From Owenia fusiformis (taxonomy: Eukaryota > Annelida > Polychaeta > Sabellida > Oweniidae), in assembly GCA_903813345.2 (NCBI GenBank), contig CAIIXF020000005.1:30071375-30135374 (forward strand): a DNA stretch of 64,000 nt, given 5' to 3'. Under the pieces are notes generated by a model. It ran no database searches, had not been told where the DNA came from, and saw only the letters and a program-made list of their open reading frames with translations. How positions within the stretch are numbered: position 1 is the stretch's first letter; each line of letters begins with the position of its first letter. Made by a program: the position numbers and the translations under genes. Of this stretch, positions 1 through 12,255 are shown in pieces.

Positions 1-1010
1 TCTACCTACACAGGTTTGATAGTCATATGTATGATGATTCACAAAAACATAAAACCAGGACCATTGGGTACCTATTTTATTGCAGTTCACAGTTGAGATA
101 CTGGAAAGACAATTTACATGACTGTATAATCTTGTGGCTTCAGAAGAACTACAGCAAAACTGTCTAATCCAAAAGCCACTTGGATCGGCCAGTGTTCACG
201 TGTGATTTTGAAAAAATGCTGTATTGTCATCGTGCTGCTGGATGTGCGTGTGTATCTTGTTTTTTTAATGCGGGAGACAACTGGGACATGGCCTTAAGTT
301 TTTATACTTTGAGTGATTTTAGATAGGAGAGTTAATCAGGATATAAAAAAGTTCTTTATATTTGTATACCATAGTCTTCGAGTGATAGTCTTTCATACTA
401 AGCCTTATTGTTTAAACTGTTTTGTATAAGATCATTTTGGGTGATTAATCAAATGTACTTTTGCGTCAGTCACAATCAGGAAAAAATAGATTAGCTCATG
501 TGATGGGATTAGATTTCGACTCAAGTGACAATAGAAGTGCAAATTAGAGTTGAAAACATGAAGCAACATAAGCTGCTGACAAGAACTCTGTTTCACTGAA
601 ATCAGACACCCGTCCTTCTTGGCATTTACAGGGAAAATAACTTCAGAATCAGTGAGATTTGCTCTCGGGGAATAAAGCCCTATCCCTTGGTGTTTTTAAT
701 GTGTATTAACAGTCCCCGATTACTTAGCTTTGTGTGCTCAAAATAGATAAATGTGTAACTGTATACTTTAATCTGATCTGATAAATATTGATCTTGTGAA
801 AATACAACAAATCGCTTGTAGCATCATGTTCAATATTATTAATGCTATCTGCTGTCATCCTGGTTTAGTTTGCTTACATCATTTACAAATTCTGATATAG
901 ATGGCATACTAGTACTGACTTAGACTTTTTGTTTCTAGTGCGACATCAGCTCTTTATCTTTTTCCCCAAAATGCAATTTACTTTTCATTTTATTTTATTT
1001 TATTATGGCA
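1..1010. other. AT-rich DNA, nothing recognised
   Basis: No exon-like peptide, repeat family or RNA gene recognised on either strand. Confidence 0.6.
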
Positions 1011-1150
1011 CTACCAGAAGTGGTGACATATTGTTATAGCTCTACATCTTTGTTGTAGATGATGTTTGGCAGTTGGTGTTTGACAGTCGGTGTTTGGTGC
1101 CATTAAAAACTGGCAGATAGTGACATTTTGCATGTTCATGCCATGTTTTT
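1011..1150 (+). repeat. Short Helitron-like repeat, copy 1
   Basis: Member of a family with the consensus start TATGTCACCACCACAAG followed by TGGTGACATATTGTTATAGT, the middle TTTGTGGATGGTGTTTGGC and the end AACATTTTGCATGTTAATGC-CTTGTTT. This copy has all parts but is diverged (TATGGCACTACCAGAAGTGG; end TGCATGTTCATGCCATG). Confidence 0.65.
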
Positions 1151-1260
1151 TTCCTTTTTCCTTTCTGACTTATTCTAATAATAGAAATAATTACAACCCC
1201 AGTTATCCATAATGACAATGTTAACCAGCTTTTATGAATAGATTACGATTGAATATTACA

Positions 1261-1700
1261 TACAGTGCAGTGTAGTACAATGCAGTGCAATGCAGTGTAG
1301 TATAGTGCAGTGCAGTACAGTGCAGTATAGTGCAGTACAGTGCAGTGTAGTGCAGTACATTGAATTCAATATATATATCAATGATAATGTTAACCAGCTT
1401 TTATGAAGAGATTACGATTTAATATTACATACAGTGCAGTGCAGTGTAGTATAATGCAGTACAGTGCAGTATAGTGCAGTACAGTGCAGTATAGTGCAGT
1501 GCAATGCAGTACAGTACAGTACAGTACAGTAAATTAAATATATATATCAAAGTTTGGTTCAGTTCAGTACAGTGAATTCAGTACAGTACAGTATAGTACA
1601 GTACACAGTATACAGTACAGTACAATGCAGTTCAGTTAAGAAAGTAAGATGCAGTATTGGTATAGTTCAGTTCAGTATACTGCAGTTCTTGTCATACTGT
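1261..1700. repeat. CAGTA/CAGTG pentanucleotide satellite in three blocks
   Basis: Runs of CAGTA, CAGTG and CAATG pentamers at about 1,261-1,362, 1,432-1,533 and 1,556-1,640, with weaker copies to about 1,690. The first two blocks are preceded by near-identical unique segments (AATGTTAACCAGCTTTTATG at about 1,216 and 1,387), showing a tandem duplication about 171 bp long of unique DNA plus repeat. Confidence 0.9.
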
Positions 1701-2755
1701 ATGCATGCTCAATCATTGACATAAGAGACATTACCATTGCATTGAGATTGTTCTGGGAGTTGTTGATAGCCCTCACTGCTGCTTTAAATGCACACAGTAT
1801 ACATTTTCTCATTCCTTCTAACTTAAAAATACAGTTGACTCATTTTAGCCACCTAATGCTACATTGGATTTTCTAACATTGAACGCTTTTCTGTTTCTTT
1901 AGAATATGTATTCAAAATTGACGTAATTGATTATCGCGTTATTACAGAAATTTGCAGCTGTGTGGTGGTGACCTCTATTCTGTAAAGTCTTGACTAAAAT
2001 AGATTAATTTCCTGGTGAAGCTGAAATTATCTTTATGACAGAGTAGAAAGGGCATTAATGAAAGTAAATCATTAAGTATTTTTATGATCTGCACTTAGTC
2101 AGAATTGCCCATTTTTCTGTAATAATAAGATTTTCTGCCATGCTGACCAAAGTTCAAACGATATCAATGTAATTTAGTTTTTGCTACATTCAAACTGCTC
2201 GTTATATTTTACTGACAATTGACCAATTTGTGGAATTCTCTTAGAAAAAACAAATTAGCCCGGATTTATTTTTTCCAAAATTTTGTGAATTTTAGAAATC
2301 AACAACAAAAAAACAACATGAAAATTAAGAAAACTTAAAAAATGATTTTAAATGTAAGACGAATAATGTGACTATGGCGTAATAGAATATCTTTATTGGA
2401 AAGGTAATTTTCGCTCGTTTTGCGAGAATGTAATTACTGTTGTATTGTTACTTCCATCAAGGGCTCTGTAATTTGTCATCTAACAGCCAGTATTTATATT
2501 GTCAACTGATATTCAGCGAACTTTCACATATGCAATTATTTGTTTAAGAGAAATTAGATGTATTTTCTAGAGAAGAGATTATATTATTAAGAAGTAGCCG
2601 AAATGATTCATAGATTCCAGTTGTATGTTTCATATTTTGACTTGTTTCTTCACCTTAGTACTAAATAGATTTTGATAGGTTAATATTTAGATATTTTTCT
2701 TGGTTAGATATCTTATATGTATTAAGAAGTTAGCAAATTTAGCAAGGTTCCTCAC
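1700..2755. other. AT-rich DNA, nothing recognised
   Basis: No recognisable gene or repeat between the pentamer satellite and the Helitron-like fragment. Confidence 0.6.
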
Positions 2756-2945
2756 ATAATTATTATAATAATTATCCCATTGATCTAAGTTCCTTGGATA
2801 TAAAGAATAGCCCCATCTGTCCATCCGTACGTCTGAATATCCGTACATCTGTATATCTTTCCATCAATCCAGGCAATAACTCAAAAACCATTGGCCAAAT
2901 ATCATTTGTATTTTTTACGTACCCATGTGACGACAGGCTTGCTGC
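2756..2945 (+). mobile_element. 5' fragment of a Helitron/pearl-like element
   Basis: Opens with a perfect 20-bp palindrome (2,756-2,775) ending in ATTATCCC. It is followed by a diverged version of the 4.46-kb element's start (CCCATTGATCTAAGTTCCTT), a degraded CCGT/CTGT-type microsatellite (2,813-2,865), and the first part of a tandem unit (CAATAACTCAAAAACCATTG). No tandem copies or 3' end are seen, so this is a decayed fragment in the same orientation. Confidence 0.5.
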
Positions 2946-4162
2946 TTGCATTACTCCTTATCAAAGTCCGAACTTTTGTGTGAAATCATTAAAGATCTAT
3001 AGAAGTTTATGAAACTGAAATCCCTTTAAAAGATTATTCTAGACACAAAAATCAATCAACAAAAGCCAGTATTTTTATTCAGTCAGTGACTATTCATAAA
3101 TGGGGCATGGACTATTATTTATATCAAGAATTGTTTTTATAAATGATTTTTCCCAATCACAATATAAAAGGTTAAAACAGTCATTGTAGATTTCGTAAAC
3201 ATTTGACTTTTTCATTTTGATATAATGGATATCAGAACTTTTTGTTATAATTCAAAATATTATAAAGCAGCTTACGTTCCATTTCATCAAAGATGTATTC
3301 AAAAATAAAAGACAGAAAAACAAAAAAAAACAATTGATGAACTCAAAAATACAGTGCCAAAAAATACAGATTAAATATTATTTTTGTGAAATTTATCTGG
3401 TTGATTCTGGTCAGATTTGTTCCTAGATCTTCAAAAGGACAGGCATGTACGGAATATGTAGCTTGTAACTGGCAGAGAGAAATACGAAGCTACTAAGGAA
3501 CGGCATGTTGCACAAACAAGCTCTCATTTTACATCAAAAGCAATAAGCATCCTTTTATTCAATTCTTTTTTATGTCAGGGGAAATTCTGATTATGAAATA
3601 ATCGCCATGCTAAATCCTCAGTGCACACATCCCATACAAAAAGTATGCAATGCTTACTTTTCCTTGCAAACTTAGAGGAATAAAGAGAAACACCAAGTCA
3701 TGTAAAGAACATATATGTTGATTTGAGTTTTAAAGCATGCAAATGCTTCATACTAATTCCTTTTAATTTGTTATATATAAAAATAGAGGCTTAATAAAAT
3801 CTTGGTAGCAAAGCACTGGTGGAGAGAGAAACAGACATTTGCATCTTGTGCTTTTAGCCTCAATAATAGAGTAGTTTTTCACATCACAATCAATAAACTT
3901 AATTTTAAAAATGACTTGACATAGTAACTTTTGAACAACAATCTGTATTATATTAATATGATGCCTCTTTTATATGGTGGCATGCTACAGGAATATTCAG
4001 ATTCATATTATGACAATATTTTAACCTTATTCTATGGAACTGCTACCATATGTAGCTCGAATTCATCCACGGTCTTCAAATAAGAGATTACTCTTTGATC
4101 TAGGCATCAATAAAGGCTAGAATCATCCTTGATGCGTTCATTGAGTTCAGTAAAGCCCATGG
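2946..4162. other. AT-rich DNA, nothing recognised
   Basis: Only poly-A/T runs; short open frames look random. Confidence 0.6.
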
Positions 4163-4357
4163 CAGTGATCGTCCCAGCATAAAAGCGAGTGGGTGCAGCA
4201 CCAACCTGAGCATTTAAAAACTGGCTTGCACCCACCTGAAAATCCATTTGCACCCACTTGAAAATGAGAAAAATCATGAAAAATGATATATTCTGGACAA
4301 TTTTGGTCTGAATTTTGAAAATGAGAATTTTGCATATTTAAATTCCTGAGAACACTG
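4163..4357 (-). mobile_element. MITE with CAGTGWTCTC termini, copy 1 (minus orientation)
   Basis: The left end is CAGTGATCGTCCCAGCAT and the right end, read inverted, CAGTGTTCTCAGGAA. The interior holds the family marker GTGGGTGCA in several copies, here as its complement. No clean 5-bp target duplication remains (left CATGG, right TGGTT). Confidence 0.65.
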
Positions 4358-4458
4358 TGGTTACTAGATAGATTATCTAAGGTTTTGGATATAGGGATTA
4401 TCCAGAGTCATATTGGTGAATATAGGCCAAGGTTGCAGACATATATCATAATAGCTGA

Positions 4459-5655
4459 GGGATAATTATCCCACCGAACGAAGTTCGAGGGGGATATAGA
4501 AAAGCCGTCCGTCCGTCTGTTCGTCCGTCCGTCCGTTCGTCCGTTCGTCCGTCCGTCCGTTCGTGTGTCCGGGCAATAACTCAAATACCGGTTGACGGAT
4601 TTCATTCAAATTTCATAGGCTTATGCCTTATGGGTGTAGGACCTCTGCTCGAGAAGAAATTTTCAATATGGGCGCTTAATTCAAAATGGCGGCCATTTTT
4701 CGGAAAAAATATAATCTTTAATAACTCAAATATTAGTAGATGGATTTGGTTCAAATTTTATATGCTGTTGCCTTGGTACAAAGGAGCCTTGCTCAAGAAG
4801 ACATTTTCAAGATGGCCACCAAATTTCAAAATGGTGGCCATTTTTCGAAAAAAAAAACGTTATCTTTGATAACTCAAAGACCATTGAATGGATTTGGTTC
4901 AAATTTTAGATGCTGATGCCTAGGGACAAAGGGAGCTCTGCTCGAGAAAGGATTTTCAAGATGGCAGCTAACTTTCAAAATGGCGGCCATTTTTCGTAAA
5001 AAAACGTTATCTTTGATAACTCAAATACCATTGAATGGATTTGGTTTAAATTTTAGATGCTGATGCCTAGGGACATAGGAGCTCTGCTCAAGAAGGGATT
5101 TTCAAGGTGGTAGCTAAATTTCAAAATGGCCGCCATTTTTCATAAAATAACGTAACCTTTGATAACTCAAATACCAGTTGACGGATTTGGTTCAAATTCT
5201 ATATGCTGATGCCTAGAGACAAAGAAGTTCTGCTCAAAAATAAATTTTCAAGATGGCCACTGAATTTCAAATGGCCGCCATTTTTCGTAAAAAAACGTAA
5301 TTAATGATAACTCAAATACTAGTGGATGGATTTGGTTCCAATTTTATATGCTGATGTTTAGGGAAAATGGAGATATGCTTCAGAAGAAATTTCAAATGCG
5401 ATAGCTGAATTTCAAAATGGCTGCCATTTTTCATTAAAAATGTAATCTTTGATAACCTAGATACCATTGGACGGACATTCTCTGCTAAAGAAGAAATCTA
5501 AAGATGACAGCTGAATTTCAAAATGGCAACCATGTTTCATAAAGACATAATCTTTGATAATTCAAATACCAGTGGATGAATTTGGGTCAATTTTTTTTTC
5601 AAAACATGTTTTGTTCGGTGGGATTTGCTACTCCGTGGAGTTGCTGTTTTTCTAG
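4459..5655 (+). mobile_element. Helitron/pearl-like non-autonomous element with ~146-bp tandem units
   Basis: Parts in order: a 14-bp palindrome GGGATAATTATCCC (4,459-4,472); a hairpin CGAAC-gaa-GTTCG (4,475-4,487); a CCGT/CTGT microsatellite (about 4,500-4,565); then about six tandem units with a period of 145-149 bp, each carrying a GGC(G/C)GCCATTTTT-like motif (near 4,691, 4,836, 4,985, 5,131, 5,276 and 5,422; a last one near 5,528 is shortened). The 12-mer ATCCCACCGAAC (4,468-4,479) recurs inverted at 5,613-5,624. Just after it come a hairpin ACTCC-gt-GGAGT (5,630-5,641) and CTAG|T (5,652-5,656), which fits the Helitron 3' rule of a hairpin followed by CTRR and insertion before T. It has no coding capacity; open frames inside it are repeat artefacts. 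Assignment to the pearl/Helentron group is inference from architecture. Confidence 0.7.
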
Positions 5656-7004
5656 TTCAAATATCCTAAATCGATTATGAGGATGATCTTTGCATCTAAC
5701 ATCCTTGAGAATGTAGGTCTAGGTTTTCCAGGGATTTACATTGAGCTGGCCTGGCATGATATCTTCAACAATGATAGTCGGGAAATGTTCCCTGCGGCTG
5801 CGTTCGGCTTTAGAAATGTGACAATGCAAAGTTTATTCCTTCCTTTGAGTATTGCCATTGCTGATGCCTAAAGCATTAATATACTGTACATTAGTATGTA
5901 TCTGAACATTTTCAGTTTGTGTTCCCTCGTATAAATCTGTAGTAAAAAAACATATCTAAAGCGAACACTTTTGGATCTGTTGACATTTAGAGGTGTTCAT
6001 CTTTATGCTTTGAGATTTTCATTTTGTGTTATGCATTGAAAGTAATTAATTTTGCCCATTTTATTTTGTTTTGTTTAGGTTGATTTTCCTATAGATAACA
6101 TGGATAATACGCTTATCACAGTTTATAATTTCAATATTAATGTTCCTGTGTATTTATGGATAATCAACCATCAGGCCTGTAGCCATGGGAGGTTTAGGGA
6201 GTATGAGGGACCCCCCTCTGACCTGAAATTCTTGCAAAATCATGCAGTTTTCCACCACTCTGAGCACTTTCAAGTGATTTTAGTCTAATGGTCAAAGAAA
6301 CCCCTTCAGATTTTCTCCTAAAAAGTGACCCCCCTCCTTGGCAAAAGCTGGCAACAGGCCTGACTAGATAACATGATTTTTTCAGATAATAATGCCCTTA
6401 TTTGTTCATTATATATTGTATTTTTATTATATAATTGTATCATTTAAATTCATCACCTGTATTCATACATTCACCTGCATTTTAATGCTTTGTTATCAAC
6501 TTAAATCAGCTTTGTGAATCACTTGGTACGGATCCAATGATTTCATTAAGCAAACCTACATGTAAAATTACATGTGGTACAAAAGTTTCACGTTGATTTG
6601 TTGTCTATCTTTATATATAATGCCTCTCAGTCACCTTTGATCTATGGCAACTGTATGTCAGCCATAACTTCCCAAAATCAAACGATTTTGTGACGTTATG
6701 ACCGCTATATGGCCGCCGTAAAGCAAATGTGGCTGAGGCTCAAGTTGATCAATATGAATGGGCAGTAAGTCAGTGATAGTGATCCGAGATATGTTAGTCT
6801 CAGAAAGAGTTTTGGTTAACAGGTGCTCCTATGTAGCAATGCCAGTTAATATCAATGCCCAATAGATGTTATTTTTTGTCATAAATCCTTAGCGTGTGAC
6901 TGCATATAATCATAGATTGGTTATTCAAAATTGCTCAAAAATTAAGAGTTTCATTAATTTGGCTGTGTTTAAGTCTATTGGTCAACTACATATTTTTGTC
7001 TAAG
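5656..7004. other. AT-rich DNA apart from the MITE at 6,172-6,362
   Basis: A 64-codon open frame at 5,677-5,871 shows no known motif, and I see no splice context to support it as an exon. Confidence 0.55.
6172..6362. mobile_element. MITE with CAGGCCTGTWGCCA termini, copy 1
   Basis: The left end is CAGGCCTGTAGCCA and the right end inverted CAGGCCTGTTGCCA, 13 of 14 identical. The interior has G/C-rich runs (GACCCCCCTC, AGTGACCCCCCTCC). The target duplication is not clear. No coding capacity. Confidence 0.7.
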
Positions 7005-7134
7005 TATGTCACCACCACAAGTTGTGACATATTGTAATAGTCCCCAACTATTTTGTGGATGGTGTTCGACAGTTGGTGTATGACATATGTAACAAATGGC
7101 AAGTAGTAACATTTTGCATGTTGATGCCTTGTTT
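7005..7134 (+). repeat. Short Helitron-like repeat, copy 2 (best preserved)
   Basis: Starts TATGTCACCACCACAAGTTG, able to form a hairpin with GTTGTGAC. It ends with the small hairpin GCAT-gttg-ATGC followed by CTTGTTT. The start resembles the terminus of the 22.09-kb element (TATGTCCCCACCACATAG). Confidence 0.7.
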
Positions 7135-8589
7135 AACTTTGAGTACAGTTGGGAACAAAAATAAATGACAGGTCGATTTTCTATCACCATTTCCCAATCA
7201 TGGTCATCTGAAAAGCCCATAATTTCCAATATTGTTAGATACATATCTCTTAAAATTTGTATATTTTACATTTTATATAATCTCATCCACTGATGTATGG
7301 CCTCTTGAAAATTCTCTTATTTTTAATATAGGAAATCCTCACTTCAGCAAATCCACCTGTCATTTATTTAAGTTGCAAACTGATGTAATTTTTTGGTATT
7401 ACTTAGTGGTATTTTTCTATTTCAAGGAAGTTTTTAATGATCACCAAATTGCTTTACTTCTAAGTATTCAGTATTGTTTTTACTTTACCTTGTAACATAT
7501 ATCTTCATGTATAAGTTACCCAAAAAGTGAAATATCACTTATGGAGTTTAAAACATTAAATTAAATCAAAATCAATGTAATCACCAGTGAATGAAATAAT
7601 TAGGTTTGAAGAATGTAACTTCAATTATGCAAAGATATGAAGAATTTAAAAACCTTTGTGTATTTATTGAGAAAATACATGAAAAATCGTGGCCAAATTA
7701 AGATTATAAGCAAAGGTAGATAAATGGCTATGGGACATGTATAATCATTCATCAAAGTTTATATCACCGTTTTATTGGAAATTCGATGCAAAAATCCATA
7801 TTGCATTAAAATGGTGTGCTTTGAGCTCCCTATGGTGGATTAAATAAAAAGGCAGACTTAATTTAGGTTTGTTATGTTAGTCTATGTAAAATATTGACTA
7901 TTGCATCAAGAAGGGTTGTGTTTGTTTCAATATAAGTGTCATTTACTCAAACACTCGGCCTATGCCTCGGTCAAGCATCATTTATTAATATAATTCCGAT
8001 GGCAGGTATAAATTCTAAACTGAAAAATCACAAATCTATTATCTAACATCCAGTTGCTAATAACCTCATGTTTTTTTAGGAAATCTTCTTTAAGTATGAG
8101 TAGCGTCATTTTTGCATTTGTATATGATTTTGAAGAAGTTCTTCTTAATGTCTGTTTCCCATGTCACCTTATTCCTCCTTCCCAAGTCATCAAGGACACA
8201 AGGATCTGTTGAGTAGTAGTATGGTATGTTTATGCCATTTTAATTGTATAATTATCTCCTCTATTAAGTTTTATTCAACCTGACAGCTCTGACATGTTTG
8301 ATGAGACAAGGGTGCTTCATGACATTAGCATTTTTTAATCAATCATTTTTGAGTTGTAATATTTAACAAAGATCACTATTGAATAATCAACTGAACAATA
8401 TGCGATTATATCTTAAGCATATGTCTTCTTTACCAGGTTCAACTATAAAATTCACCCAGGCTAGATTGAATTGATTCATCGCCAAAAATAATTTACTTAA
8501 TTCATTATGTATCGTTGATTATTTTACTCGGGTTTCTGTAATTACTTGTTCAATGATATCTCGAAATTTAATTTCGATGTTCTCACAGT

Positions 8590-8790
8590 GTAAAGTTGTA
8601 GCGTGCCGACACGCATACATATCAGGGTAGAGACCAGAACGTCATACAATATTAACCACAACAACTGCCATTACTATGTAAAGACTGTTTGCCGATCCCT
8701 GGGGACCCCTCGCAAGCATTACAAAATGAGAAGATTAAGCAAATATTTCTGCCGTCTTATGTTGAAAATCATCAAACTCACGGGTAAATA
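8590..8790 (+). other. CpG-richer patch with an open frame; possible unrecognised exon
   Basis: A local rise in CpG (GCGTGCCGACACGC; GCCGATCCCTGGGGACCCCT) stands out from AT-rich surroundings. It is open for about 60 codons and ends near a donor-like ACGG|GTAAAT at 8,784. The peptide matches nothing I know. It could be a 5' exon or promoter patch of the downstream TIA1-like gene, or old repeat DNA. Confidence 0.2.
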
Positions 8791-10093
8791 ACTCCTTTTT
8801 TCGTCTGTATGCATTGTTAAGAATTTTCCCGATCTTGGACTTGCTAAGAATCTTTGATTCACAACTTGCATTCTCAAGTTTTGGAACAGTAAGAGCATGT
8901 AACTGAGTTCACTGTTTTAGCTATAGCAAGTATTAATACAATGTACATATCCCTAGGATACCAAAGTTTTTGAAAAGCAGAGGGCAAGGATGTTCATGAA
9001 ACGTTCTGATCATTGACATTGGTCATCATGTAACATGTACACACCGATAAAAAAGGAACTGGTACATATCTGTTCAGATTCTGTTTGTGATCTAAGTGTA
9101 AAGCTGTTCTGTCATGATTCTGTTCTGGCTGTCTTCATGTACATTCATGAATACAGTTCTTCAATAGTTTCCCAAGGATTCAGTATCTTTTATAGAGGTT
9201 GGCCTCACATTTGGAAATAGTGAACTTAATAATGAAAGCTTCTGTATCTCAGGCTAGAGCTGAAATGTGGGGTAATCGATTAATACCCCCCTATACCCCC
9301 TTTTCCTCGTTTTCCTGGTTCTAAAACTGGTATAATTGTCAAGAAACAGCAATTATGGCATATCGTGTACAAATAACATGGATGGATTTGAATGTTTAAT
9401 TTTATATTTCTATGAATTGATATTAGATTACATGTTAAATACAGATATAAAAGATGATAGCATGTTTTCGGTATTAGTTCTAATATAAGTATGGATTTAT
9501 TTATTAGCAAATATTTTTCCATTGTTACTATTTTCAAAAAAGATAATTATTCTGAAAGGTGTACAATCGTGTTTGCAATCTTGGTGTATTGTAGTGAAAC
9601 TGCGTCATACAGCGACTCATCCTTGCAAACATTTTGATATTTTCTTGTATATCCTTCCTTACTACTTAATAATAGAAGTGAAATTTGTGATTTTTAATAT
9701 CATATAATTGGACTGTCTAATTCGTATCAACACATAATTTCTTAAGATTTCATCTGTTTGATACATGTATATTGAAAATGAAAATATCAACCACATAGCA
9801 GTGTTTCTAAGGGTAGGATGATGCACAATACATATATGTCCTGATACAATTGAAATAAATAATGCATGTAATTGCCAATAAGCCAGAAACCACCATTGTA
9901 TTGTCTTTGTATATTTGGATCATCATTAGGGTGCAGTATCACTGAGCATGTTTGCTTCAATTATTTTTTTTCTAGAATTTTAATAATTTATCTGATCTCT
10001 GTACTGCTGCTCTACAAAAAATAAAGCATAGGTTTCATATGATTTTTATTACTTATTACTGCAACAGTTTTCTTCTGTGGTTTGAATGAAATA

Positions 10094-10146
10094 TGATCAC
10101 CATGACATTTTGTTTACAAGTAATCACCATAGCATTTTGTTTACAG
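10094..10146. repeat. Small tandem duplication
   Basis: ATCACCATGACATTTTGTTT-ACA is followed directly by ATCACCATAGCATTTTGTTT-ACA, two copies about 28 bp apart. No function suggested. Confidence 0.7.
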
Positions 10147-11311
10147 GCATCATCGTGTTAAACATCATAGAGATGCCTGAATCATCAAATTCAATAAGGA
10201 TTATGTGCCAGTTTACAAATTAATATTGCTTCGTATTTTCAACAATGTAGATTTTGTGTGTAATCTGGTATAAATGAATCTAATCACCCCTTGATTCTCT
10301 ACTGGAATGCTCAAAAAGAGAAAAAGATTCGCATTTTGATAAAAATCAGTTGAGCTGTATTTTTAGCTACTTATAATTGTAGTGAGAAATGATGCAAAAA
10401 TTAAGGCAAAATCATCTAAAAATTGATGTCCTATGAAAATGAATATTATTTTCAAATAAAAATACTAGACAAATATTACCCCACCTTGTACTTAAGAAAT
10501 GCTCTATATACCAGACGACTTCATATATTTTTTGAAATCAATCACGATATGTTGTAAAATACATATTCCTTACTAATTCTTTTATAAATGATACTCTAAT
10601 ATGTTCTACTTTGCTTTTGTTTTTTCACACGTAAAAGTGCCTTATTGATAACAACTTAGCTGCTTGCTAGGAGGTATAATCTAGGTTTTTGTGACATTGA
10701 TATTTCCTTCATGACAATTCTTAAGTGAAAAGGATTCGTGGAATTGTTTAGCTCTTAATATTGTGTGCAAGTCCATTCAACTAAGAGATCCCACTTCAGG
10801 AATAATTAGTTACAAACTTGCTAAATGGCTTTCTACTTTAGGATGGGATCAATCTAATGTGTTGTGTCTTACTATAATAAGATGTTATTAAGTTATCTAG
10901 CTTATGTAAGCATTCTCTAAGAGCTCCATTGATATTGACTCTTGCTTTAAGTGGATCTATAGCCGGGCATTGGAAATTGTCACATCTCTATTGGAAAAAG
11001 ATTACGCACTTTATAAATTAGATAAAGATGTTTAGGACTGCTTATACTTGCGACTTTATTAGCTTAATTTAAGATCAGCCTAATTAATAAGTCTATTAAG
11101 TCATATTACTATAATCATACTAGTGCTTGATGCTGAATTTTGAAAAGTGAGGAAAAGTTCCCTTTTAATGATCTAATTTTTGTAAATACTTATCGAGAAA
11201 TATTAAGAGGAATTATCAATTCTATGCTGAAATTAATAAAAGCTGATTTGAATATTAAAATCAAATAAAATGTTCAAGAAAGTTCACAAGAGAGAATAGA
11301 CTAGTTGTTAG

Positions 11312-11363
11312 TAGGTAGTTACCAGTTTCACCATTAGGTGGCTCAGTCAGGTCAGATAACATG
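11312..11363 (-). repeat. Dispersed repeat, inverted partner of 21,661-21,712
   Basis: Its reverse complement (CCATGTTATCTGACC ... GGTGAAACTGGTAACTAC) matches 21,661-21,712 at roughly 46 of 53 positions. No termini or coding content seen. Confidence 0.6.
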
Positions 11364-12255
11364 GAAAATAAACAAAATGGGCCCCTAAACTTAAAATTTA
11401 AAAGTTTTTAAACCACATTTTTGAATGCAGATTTCAAATATGATATCACTTTACTAATTTTGAATGTGTAATGGTATGACCAAAATTTTATTCTGCACGC
11501 ATATAGTCTACTACAGAGTCATTTAGAATTCTAAAAATAACCAATTACGTAAACTACATATCAGGATATACTAATATTTTGGCAATTTCCATATATTGGT
11601 GTGATTACCTGACAATCAAACTTCTATCAAACATTCTCTTCAAGCTAATTGTTACATAAAAAATCAATCAAAATGTCTTTGAGAAAAATACCAATGATTG
11701 GCATATAAATTCCTTATTGATTCTAATAAAAGCCCTTGAAAATCAACATTTTTATTTCTAAAGTCAGAGCTATAGTCTAATGAAAATATTTTGCAATGTG
11801 GTATAATATCACATACATATATAGAATTGTTATTGTTTTGTCTTAGAACCTGATAAAGTTTTATTGGTATGGGTTAATGCATTTAACAGCACATTTAATA
11901 TAATGAATGCAGCCTTACTACCATTGTGACACTCCTAATTCTCTGGTAAAATATTGGTAATCTAAGTCTGTTGATGAATTTTCTTCAAAAGGAAGCCAGA
12001 TCCAGAATTTCCCTATAATGTACTATTATACCCAAGGGCCTTGTGTTATAAAATATAATTCTGAATTTTATGAACTAAATCATTATCCAACTTAACCCTC
12101 TTATTGAAGTTCTTGACTCCTCTACTTACTTATTTTCTGAGATAGGGCTCTACTTGCGTTATTTGTTGGTCACCCCTTATACTCATTGAAAATCTATTTA
12201 AAAGAGCAGCGTCTCATGCTCATTCAACATCACCCCAAAGTGACTTTCTAGTTGT

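Larger units (their letters stand above)
7135..12255. other. AT-rich DNA; only the 8.6-kb patch and small repeats listed
   Basis: Beyond the CpG-richer patch, the small duplication at 10.1 kb and the repeat at 11.31 kb, I recognise nothing. Confidence 0.55.

Noticed and set aside
2225-2250. GACCAATTTGTGGAATTC as a DPYCFVEF-like RRM1 motif
   Set aside because: It reads D-Q-F-V-E-F-S-stop with no preceding RRM residues and no splice sites.
4408-4869. Open frames with RTDGRTNGRTDG and similar peptides
   Set aside because: They translate the CCGT/CTGT microsatellite and tandem units of the Helitron-like element, not a protein.
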